Assembly (NCBI GenBank): GCA_025617375.2
Contig: JAMYGW020000003.1
Span: forward strand, 930,001 to 994,000
Direction of reading: 5' to 3'
Source: Acarospora socialis
Taxonomy: Eukaryota; Ascomycota; Lecanoromycetes; Acarosporales; Acarosporaceae
DNA: 64,000 nucleotides
Each line of letters opens with the position of its first letter. The stretch's first letter is position 1. The notes beneath the pieces were generated by a model. The model made no database searches and had not been told where the DNA came from. It saw only the letters and a program-made list of their open reading frames with translations. The position numbers and the translations under genes were made by a program. This document shows positions 56,255 to 64,000 of the stretch, piece after piece.

Positions 56255-56814
56255 TGAAATTAGGGAAGTCTATCGCGTACTCAAGCCCTCCTAAGTAATT
56301 ATGTAGAGAAAGGGATCCAATTAGTGCATATAGTATAACAGGAGGTTTTCAGCAAGAGCACCGCAACCACCAATGGACTCATTTTTAGAGAGCAACTTTG
56401 TTCACTGGTATCAGCTGATAGCGTGTTACTACGCGTTTCCGTCCTCTGAGTTAGGTATTAGAACAAGCGCTTGTATGTAGACTGTAGAAATACCACAGCA
56501 AACAAAGACTTCGACTAGATTGCTGCGCGTTCGATTCTGAGCCACAGACCTAGACTTGTCAGCTCTTTCCATGTATACATGTGACCATACCTCTATTGTC
56601 GGTCCATACATAACCTTTCCGGAAGAAGACCGACCAAGGCAAGCCAGAGATTCACAACCCACAGTATTACTGACAGTGTCAGTGAACAACTCATGACAAG
56701 ATACTACTCAGCCCCTCGTGACACATCCGAGCTGTCCTTTTCATGCCACCTTGCTACGCGGAATGTTAGAATACCTTAACTCACAAAGTCTCTGGATTTC
56801 CCACCGTGGGCACG
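56255..56814. other. Tandem intergenic region, no gene seen
   Basis: Between the GH5 gene and MSN5, both on the plus strand. One 86-codon minus ORF lacks recognisable content. Presumed 3' UTR plus MSN5 promoter. Confidence 0.5.
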
Positions 56815-59800
56815 ATGAAAGGCTTGCGTGATGGTGTGGACCCAGCTCGAATGAACGGCTCTCAACCTGCTCAGGCAGCAAACAGTACACCTAACTCAGT
56901 CTCACAGATCGTAGAGGCTTTGAAAATAGTGCACAATGCACAGTCCTCGAAAGAAAGCCGCCAGCAAGCTTCCGGATTACTAGAAGAAGCGAAGACTAAC
57001 GACGATGCGCCCTATCATGGCTTCACCCTTGCCGTTGATCATGGTCAACCACCAATAGTACGGCACTATGGACTTTCATTACTGGAGTACGCAATACGGC
57101 ACCGATGGTCAGGTTATACGGAAGAGCAATCTACCGCGTTGCGGGAATGGGTGCTGGCGCTCGCACAGGGGGTTAGTGAGGAAGATCCGGGCTATGTTCG
57201 CAATAAGATCGCACAGCTTTGGGTCGAAGTGGCGAAGCGGAGTTGGGCTCTGGAATGGATGGACATGGACAAAATGCTCGTTGAGTTGTGGAGAGGGCCA
57301 CTGGTCCGGAAAGACGTGGTGTTGAGTGTTCTAGAGACTTTGTCTGAGGATATCTTTAGCCATGAGGACACCACGGCTGGGCTAAGAGGAAACGATCTGA
57401 ACCGAGCATGCGTGGAGATCTTTACACCTGCGATTGTCCTTACGCAACATTTTCCTACCCGAGAGACCAATTTCAATGTGCGGTATGGAGACGAGGGCTG
57501 GTTGGTTAGAATCGGCGATATGCTGGAGTGGTGTCTTGAGAACGACGTTCAGGGCAACGACAAAGTCAGAAGCTCTGCTGTCAAAGCCCTCGCTGTGTTA
57601 CGTACAGCCATGCCATGGGCCATACCCAAGGCTATTATAACTGCACGTTGTGTGGAGGTCATACTCAAGAGCTTAGCTGTTCAGAACACACAAATCAGGA
57701 TGGTGCGGATCTTTTCCTGGCCTATGCTGCTTTCATTCACAATCACTAACCCGTCCTAGGGGTCTGTTGAGGCATTACATGCTCTGTATGGCCGATCACA
57801 TTTCCAAGATGACGAGTTCCTTGCACTCGTCTGCCCAATGTACACGAGCGACATGGTTAGCTTGCTTAAGAAAACTTATGTGTGGTCTACTGTCGACGCC
57901 GCTGATATCGATGAAGCTCGGTATCTCTTCTGCAAGAAATACTCCGAGGTTTGTTATTCCCGTCCCCTTCGTAGATCTATCTGGACTGAGTTGGATTTAG
58001 ATGATGTCTAATGTCGGAACTTTCGTTGAAGAAAAGCCCCTTCTCATTCCAGAGTCTAGTGACTTACGCAGCCTCTTCAGCCTTTTCATTAGCATACTGA
58101 ACAGCCCAAGCCTCACTGTTTCAATACCTATACTACATCTCTGGGTCAAGATACTTAACTCAGATATACTCAATAACTCAGACGCCGTATCTTCCCTGGT
58201 CGGACCGCTTCTAGAGGTTTGCAGTCAGCGGCTCATCCGATACGAAGCCCTACCAGAGGATTCCGAACACCCCACAGTATTATTTCTTGATGAGGACATT
58301 GACACTATCCCAGAACGCCACGCTTTCCTCGGCAACTATCGAAGATATTGTGTGCAAGTTGTTGAGATCATTGTTCGGAGGAAACCTTTCGATGCAATCA
58401 GTCACATTCTCGGTCAGGTGGACGACGTCCTCTCTCATTTGTATGACGGGGTGCCTACGTTTCAAGGTAGTATCTCTACAAAGTTTCTCCGTCATAGTGC
58501 GATAGCTGAATCTAACAGCTCGAACATTCTCGAAGAACTCGATACCCGTTCTAAGGGTTGACGCTCACTTTACCGTTGTGGAAGCTGCACTCAAGGGTTA
58601 TGTGAAATGGGTGTCGACGCATGGGCGAAGCCCACAACAGAATGTAAGTCGGCAACTGTACTTGATTACCTTCAGCCTACTAACTGGCGAAAGGACAATG
58701 AGCGTAATGCTATGGAGGTCAATCTCGAGACTTGGTGTCAGCGTCTCTTGAATCTTAGATTTGAAGTCAATGGCCTCCAATCTTCAAATCTGTGCGGAAG
58801 TCTGCTAATCGGTCTTAGGATCCCATGATAAAACAAAGAGTCATCAAGTTGGCCGTTGAATTCTCCACCAGGGCATTAGACCGGAAGCCGAGCTTCTCTC
58901 TTAAGGTTCTCGAACACATTCTATCGATCAGGCTCTCAGAGGAGCCTGACTCGCCGACATACTCCGAAGCGGTCAGGGAACTCCAAAGCGTCTGTTCCCA
59001 CGAGTTACAGCGGCTTGCCATGAGATATCCGGACTATTTTGTAGTGAGTGCCCCTCAGCATCATATGTGAGTATATCCAGAAATTGACATTTCCAGACGG
59101 TCTATGATGAATTAGAGTCAATGATCAATGAAATAACCAACTCTCCTTTGGTGGAAGAGAAGCAGAAAGTCAACTATTACGCTGTGCTGTTCATTATAAT
59201 GTACGTCGGTCACCCTCTAAGGGTAAAACGCCTACGTTGACACACACTACCAGGCATCGCTCGGCTACTGTGGATCAACAAATACGTGGAACCCGATTGG
59301 AATCTTTCCTGAGCCCTGTCAAGCAATCATGGGATGATCCGGAGCTTCGCAACACCTTGTCCACATTCCAGGGATTCACGCTGTTACTTGGTATTGAGAG
59401 GGTGCAGCAGTATCTTATTAACAGGAAGGTGAACGACTTGGAAGATTGGTCAGCTGTTACTCTAGACGATGAAGGCAAAGCACTGCAATCTGAGATGAAC
59501 GCGAAATTTCTGGCAAGTTTGTTAGCCTTTCATATATTGAGCACACGCTGATCCTTTCAAAGCAATTACCCTTAAGACCTACAAAGACGTTCCTCGGAGT
59601 CTCGACAGAGAGGCTTAAGAAAGGTTCACAATCCTACCAGATCGCATGCCGTATCTGGCAAAACATAATCCCCTCAATATTACCCAACCTACTTCAATTC
59701 ATAAGGTGCAGAGCAGCCAGCCATTAACTAAAAGATAAGACGCAGTGCTGACCAGATGCAGCCATGCTCATGCGTTCCACAATCCGAACAACTGGTCTCA

Positions 59801-61081
59801 CCTGCCCGACGAAATGCAGAGTATCGTCAGTCGTATACTCACAGACCGCTTCTGGCAAGCTGGTATCTCGACAGGAAGCAGGGATGAGTTCTACGCTCGA
59901 GTAACCGGTACGAAATCGACCTTGGAAGGTTTCGCCTCATCGATCAGAGGCTCAATCCGAGCGGTCAGGGAAACCTGTTATTCGATGCTGTTCTGCATGA
60001 GCCGGCTTCACGAACAGTTTTACGGCATCAAGGAGCTCCCTGGACCTTTGGCGCATGCACTCTTCGTTGATGCTCATGCTCTCTCCTCTCATCAATTTTC
60101 GATACTGCTCAACATGGCTAGCTACATCATTGACGGCTGTCCTGTAGAGCTACGGCCCGTTTTCTTACCTACGTTTTCGGCGACCTTGTTTTCACTGGTA
60201 GATAGCAAGGTAAGCGCAGAATGGGAGATTATTGAGCAGCGGAATCAAGGAGCACTCGAAGACGGGAACCTGACAAACGAGATGAAAGACGAGAGCATCC
60301 TTAGGCAGCTAACATTCAGCGCCGTGACCATGGTGGCGAGCTTACTAGACCCTCAACGTGAGAGTAAGTCTTGGCTTTTAACCTCGATTTCAGAACGTCT
60401 TGGACGTACTGATGCTTGTCAGATTCCACCGACGCCGATGACCCAAGTAAAGAGGCGTATTCGGGCTCCCCGCAGGATCCAACTGACAATATGCGCACCT
60501 TCATGCTCTCCTCTCCTACCATATTGGAACCTCTTATACTGTTTTGCACGCATGCGCTTCGTATGCGGGACTCGCGCTGTTGCAGCGTCATCACCCGAGT
60601 CCTTCGCTCGATCGTCCCCGAATTCAGCACCGATACTCCAACGGCAGCGGAGGTACGAGAGTTCATATCGAACGAAGTCTTAAAAGCGTGCATTACTTCG
60701 CTGCACGAACCCTACTTCGTGGACTTGCAGAAGGATTTGGCTCAACTGATTGCGACGATATTCATACTCTACAGCCCTACGACGTCAACACCGCGACGAA
60801 TTCTCCTGTCTCTGCCCGGCATGACCGAGGAACAGGTAGATCGTGTCGCAAGTCGGCTGATGCGAGTCCAAAGCGGTCGGCAGCAGCGTGCTTTGGTGCT
60901 CGATTTGCTAGATGGGTTGAGGGGAGTGAGCATTAGCGAGCAAGGCAAAATCGCGAGGCCGGATCCGAGGAAGGTTAGGTCTGCGATGCAGGAGCGTTAC
61001 ATGAAAGTGGATACTGTGCAACAGGATAGGCAACGGGACGGCAGTCCGGAGCTGGGAGGTGTTGCGGATATGTTTGCATGA
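56815..61081 (+). CDS. MSN5: Karyopherin Msn5 (exportin-5 family)
   Basis: Eleven exons (56815-57702, 57760-57948, 58001-58466, 58519-58643, 58694-58765, 58819-59043, 59097-59200, 59254-59512, 59563-59705, 59762-60363, 60423-61081) give 1243 aa in one frame. Diagnostic N-terminal blocks: PYHGFTLAVDHGQPPIVRHY, YVRNKIAQLWVEVAKRSWAL, GLRGNDLNRACVEIFTPA. Later ones: VDAHFTVVEAALKGYVKWVS, VEFSTRALDRKPSFSLKVLE, LPLRPTKTFLGVSTERLKKG and HAHAFHNPNNWSHLPDEM. It exports phosphorylated proteins and some tRNAs from the nucleus with Ran-GTP, and also imports RPA in yeast. Intron 8 (59513-59562) is GC..AG with GCAAGT. The least certain junction is intron 3 (58467-58518), where the branch site is close to the acceptor. 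A later ATG at 56851 is an alternative start. Confidence 0.94.
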
Positions 61082-61349
61082 AAGTCAAGGTTAAGCTTGA
61101 CGTCTCGGGGCATTTCTAGACGCGGAACTTTGCTCTTAGCTTGTGTGCATAGCGACTCGGTGTGTAAGTGGATTGAACCATAGGTGTGAGGCACTTTGCT
61201 CTTATTCAGAGGAAGTCTCACTACGGATGTCTTTCCTGTTCTTAAGGGCTGTTTGGTATTCCATCACAGTCAGTCACTAACGCCTCAGACCCGTGTATGT
61301 ACATCTCACACAGGTCCTACCCGTTTGATTGTGAATAAAGTAGACTTGT

Positions 61350-61970
61350 TCATTTGGTAACATGCTGCGGGATAGCGGCGTATGTCGGCCGGACAAATCT
61401 GCAGTGAAAGACAAGCGTCAGCAACACCGTCGTGCCCAACAAAATGTCAAGGTCGTCTTCGTAAGACTTAAAGAGATAGAGTTCACGCACCTATCAGAGT
61501 TGTACACACTGGTCTCCGCCCCCAGGAGTGCCTTCTCCCTAGCCTTGTCTGCATAATACCGCCGCACCAGATCTCTGTCTTCTTCCGCCTGCAACACTGG
61601 GATCAGGTAGATACGTGACCACATCTTCTCGCGAGCCAATTCACTGAAACCCATCATCAGCATCCGACAGACGTGACAGGACGCCAATTAACTGTGCGAG
61701 GGGTTATCCTACTTTTGCTCGCGAATTCCCTTGCCAAGCTTGTAGAACCCATAAGTCATGATAGCGCCGACGGCGAGTAGGTAGTATGCTGGTCGAAAGC
61801 CGCGAGCGGGGAGATTTCGCTTGGATCGAGATGTTAGCTACGGCGTGAAGCTGGTTACAACTTAAGGAGATAAGCTCGTGGCGTAATTGGAGCATCACAA
61901 TCGGTAAGAAGATGTATACCTTATATTGAACTGGCTCATAGCCGCCCACGGGCGGAAGATCCTGACCCAT
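61350..61970 (-). CDS. Complex I subunit NDUFA13 (GRIM-19/B16.6)
   Basis: Four exons (61970-61920, 61819-61713, 61643-61491, 61398-61350) give 119 aa, standard for fungal B16.6. The start MGQDLPPVGGYEPVQYKRNL is diagnostic. One transmembrane helix follows at about 28-47 (PAYYLLAVGAIMTYGFYKLG), then the matrix-side helix (NELAREKMWSRIYLIPVLQA, EEDRDLVRRYYADKAREKAL) and the end RFVRPTYAAIPQHVTK. It is an accessory subunit at the membrane/Q-module junction of respiratory complex I. Exons are tiny relative to introns. It converges on MSN5 and is divergent from TRM10, with only 176 bp between start codons. Confidence 0.96.
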
Positions 61971-62146
61971 TGCAAAGGTAGAGTCAGCTCTATGGAGTCA
62001 AGTCCTTGAGCCGAAACAGAGGACAAGCGGCCGGTGAGGTTGGAATTGCGGAAGTTGCCGGGTTGGCGATCGTGAAGTTCGGTTCGCTTCACCAAGCATA
62101 AATTTCTCAGTTTGCAATTGCATTCGAAATTCTTGTTTTGGACACT
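61971..62146. promoter_or_regulatory. Compact bidirectional promoter, NDUFA13 / TRM10 (176 bp)
   Basis: The start codons face away from each other with 176 bp between, so both transcripts must start within or very near it. No TATA box is clear. Confidence 0.45.
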
Positions 62147-63370
62147 ATGGAAGAAGGAGAACGACCCCGGAAAATGTTGAAAACTGGGGCCAATGGCACT
62201 AGCCTCAAACTAGAGTCAGACACTCCCACAACGATCAATGAAGACGTCGGCGATCAAGGCCCTCGCTCTGAGAATCCTAGCCTCGATGGCGAAGACACGG
62301 CGCAGGGGAACGAAGTTGCCAGCCAAGATGGCGAGGGGAAACATGAAGAGGTAGTCAATAGAGACAACGAACAGACCTTCGATCCACCGCTTTCCAAAAA
62401 TCAATTGAAGAAGCTCAAACGCCAACAGGACTGGGAAGCAGGTCGGGCCAATCGTAGAGTGAAGCGGAAAGAGAAGCTGGTGCAGAAACGGGAGAAAAGG
62501 CGTGCCGCAAAGGAGGAGGAACGTGAACAGCAAGGCGCATGTGATAAGGCCGGAGACAACACTGACCAGCAGCGACCGGAGCACAAGAAAACACATCATC
62601 AACGAGCAACGCAGCTGCCGATCACGATTGTCTTTGATTGTAGCTTCGATGAGCTCATGTCCGAGAAAGAGCGCATCTCCCTTGCGTCGCAGCTTACTAG
62701 GTGCTATTCAGACAATTACCGGGCTTCTTTCAAGGCGCACATGGTAGTGAGTTCGTTCAATGGAAAGCTAAGAGAGAGGTTCGAGGGGTTGCTGGGGAAT
62801 AACCACCACTCATGGCGTGGAGTAAGGTTCTTGGATGGAGACTTTATCGAAGCGGCCGAGCAGGCAAAAGACTGGATGGCGGGCGACGAAGGGGGAAACC
62901 TAGCAGGAGCACTAAAACGGAGCAAGGAGAGTTCTGAAGATGAAAGCAGCTCTGCCAATGGCGAAAGTGGACAAGGAGAGGTCATATACTTGACGAGTGA
63001 CAGCCCTGACACGCTGACCGAGCTGAAGCCATATAGCACCTACATCATTGGGGCTCTCGTGGATAAGAACAGGCATAAAGGAATCTGTTATACAAGAGCG
63101 ATGGACAGAAACATAAAGACAGCGAAGCTGCCGATCGGAGATTACATGCAGATGGCAAGCCGCTTCGTCCTAGCTACGAACCACGTGAACGAAATAATGC
63201 TTCGATGGCTGGAACTGGGAGACTGGGGCGAAGCCTTCGTGAGGGTCGTGCCAAAACGAAAAGGGGGTGTTCTTAAAACAAAAGTATCAGCCGAAAACTC
63301 CACTGGAGAACTCCAAGATTACGAACTTGAAGGTAGCCTGGGTGATGTCCATGAGCCGGAAGAACCATAG
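62147..63370 (+). CDS. TRM10: tRNA (guanine-9 N1)-methyltransferase Trm10
   Basis: A single exon of 408 codons gives 407 aa. A disordered acidic N-terminus of about 85 residues is followed by a Lys/Arg-rich coiled coil (SKNQLKKLKRQQDWEAGRAN, KRKEKLVQKREKRRAAKEEE) and the SPOUT domain: LPITIVFDCSFDELMSEKER, RCYSDNYRASFKAHMVVSSF, VIYLTSDSPDTLTELKP, YIIGALVDKNRHKGICYTRA, AKLPIGDYMQMASRFVLATN and HVNEIMLRWLELGDWGEAF. The Asp in LPIGDY is the conserved residue linked to catalysis. It methylates N1 of G9 in tRNAs. A 40-residue Ser/Glu insert (LKRSKESSEDESSSANGE) interrupts the domain relative to yeast. The acidic C-tail is short. Confidence 0.96.
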   Translation: MEEGERPRKMLKTGANGTSLKLESDTPTTINEDVGDQGPRSENPSLDGEDTAQGNEVASQDGEGKHEEVVNRDNEQTFDPPLSKNQLKKLKRQQDWEAGRANRRVKRKEKLVQKREKRRAAKEEEREQQGACDKAGDNTDQQRPEHKKTHHQRATQLPITIVFDCSFDELMSEKERISLASQLTRCYSDNYRASFKAHMVVSSFNGKLRERFEGLLGNNHHSWRGVRFLDGDFIEAAEQAKDWMAGDEGGNLAGALKRSKESSEDESSSANGESGQGEVIYLTSDSPDTLTELKPYSTYIIGALVDKNRHKGICYTRAMDRNIKTAKLPIGDYMQMASRFVLATNHVNEIMLRWLELGDWGEAFVRVVPKRKGGVLKTKVSAENSTGELQDYELEGSLGDVHEPEEP

Positions 63371-63487
63371 CCTTGCGCAAGATGCCGCTGACGTTCAAAG
63401 CTACTGGAGGCTGCCTGGGGACACCAAGTGGTCAGCTGGGTACCCTCAAGACTGTCTAGTACAGCGCTTCACTCACAACGGTCGATG

Positions 63488-64000
63488 TCATTGCCAGCTG
63501 CGCCTCTCCATAATGCAATACGTCGGTTTTCTGGGTTGCCCCTCGAACAGAATCTCTTGTGAGAACCTAGGCAGTTGCTGGCTGTACGCCATTCCATGCC
63601 ACACGCACGCCGACCTGCAGGAAGGGTCTTGCATCACGATTTGCCAGAGGATTTCCCAGGTGATTTGGCGCAGGTTTCTTAGCTGCGGGTGCTGTTGGAT
63701 CATCGAAGGAATGGCTGGGTCGAGCATGAAACCGTAGTGCAACGTGTCGACGTTGAATTTAATGTGCTTGATCTTTGACACGTTATCCGGACCGATGGAG
63801 GATAGGAAGAGGTTGGTGAAAACGTCAGTATCCTGAGCTGAGATGCTGAAGTCGTTCTCGCCATACAGGATACTGGCTCCTTCGTCACGCATTTGCTTAC
63901 ATGTGCGTAGTAACTCAATCCCGCTAGCGTTCGATGTCATTCGGAGAGTGAGCCATTCCCATACGATCAGGATCTCATTCTTATGGAGGACATTGCGGAG
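63488..64000 (-). CDS. Partial 2EXR/F-box-like fungal protein, 5' end beyond the window
   Basis: The frame is open from the window edge to the TAA/TGA at 63488. The visible 170 or so residues contain GIELLRTCKQMRDEGASILY followed by GENDFSISAQDT and FLSSIGPDNVSKIKHIKFN, a pattern common in fungal proteins with a 2EXR or F-box-like N-terminus (LL.TCr.i..Ea..ilYg.N.F). The upstream stretch reading LRNVLHKNEILIVWEWLTLR is in the same frame, so the ATG at 63940 is probably internal. Function unknown; such genes are numerous and fast-evolving in moulds. Confidence 0.6.
   Translation of the reverse strand, partial: LRNVLHKNEILIVWEWLTLRMTSNASGIELLRTCKQMRDEGASILYGENDFSISAQDTDVFTNLFLSSIGPDNVSKIKHIKFNVDTLHYGFMLDPAIPSMIQQHPQLRNLRQITWEILWQIVMQDPSCRSACVWHGMAYSQQLPRFSQEILFEGQPRKPTYCIMERRSWQ

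Noticed and set aside
62216-62609. Minus-strand hydrophobic ORFs (LLVSVVSGLITCALLFTFLL)
   Set aside because: Antisense of the Lys/Glu-rich coiled coil of TRM10.
1-64000. CRISPR arrays, rRNA genes, LTR elements or biosynthetic clusters
   Set aside because: None seen by eye; no regularly spaced repeats, no rRNA signature, no reverse transcriptase, capsid or synthase motifs in any frame read.

Overview
This window is nuclear DNA of a filamentous ascomycete (Pezizomycotina). Genes are dense and lie on both strands. Introns are short, mostly about 48-80 bp, with GT..AG ends and CTAAC/CTGAC-like branch points, and the encoded proteins match the core proteome of mould fungi. No closer placement is secure; a dothideomycete would fit, but that is a guess. 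I joined exons by hand, checking that reading phase and conserved protein sequence continued across each junction. All multi-exon models given close in frame.

Layout. 0-3.5 kb: MAM33-like mitochondrial protein and the small primase subunit PRI1. 3.5-11 kb: an accessory-looking island holding a small unknown ORF, a gasdermin-like protein (minus strand), a Tc1/mariner-type MITE, an intronless TPR-CHAT protease (plus strand) and a decayed-looking coding patch. 11-20.7 kb: SLD2, an Ariadne-type RBR ubiquitin ligase, AP-1 beta adaptin and a HIRIP3/DEK_C-like chromatin protein. 21.5-28 kb: trehalose-6-phosphate synthase, mitochondrial ribosomal protein uS17m and a Sap1/Yta6-type AAA ATPase. 28.8-39.5 kb: mitoferrin, ATG9, COG6 and the SKN7 response regulator. 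41.3-47.5 kb: a Prx5-type peroxiredoxin, a BolA3-like protein, a NIF3-family protein and eIF2B epsilon. 49-64 kb: SKI3, a GH5 steryl-beta-glucosidase, the MSN5 karyopherin, NDUFA13, TRM10 and the end of a 2EXR/F-box-like gene cut by the window edge.

Most of the window is ordinary housekeeping: mitochondrial import and Fe-S biology, vesicle traffic (AP-1, COG6, ATG9), replication initiation (PRI1, SLD2), and RNA and translation control (SKI3, MSN5, TRM10, eIF2B). The strongest candidate for a special system is the divergent pair at 4.27-9.83 kb. A small protein with gasdermin-like strand patterns and a long acidic tail faces a caspase-like CHAT protease with an intact His/Cys pair and a TPR sensor region. 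Fungal gasdermin genes are known to cluster with subtilisin-like or caspase-related protease genes (HET-Q1/HET-Q2 type), so this looks like a proteolysis-triggered cell-death module. The gasdermin call rests on pattern matching by eye and needs a structure prediction.
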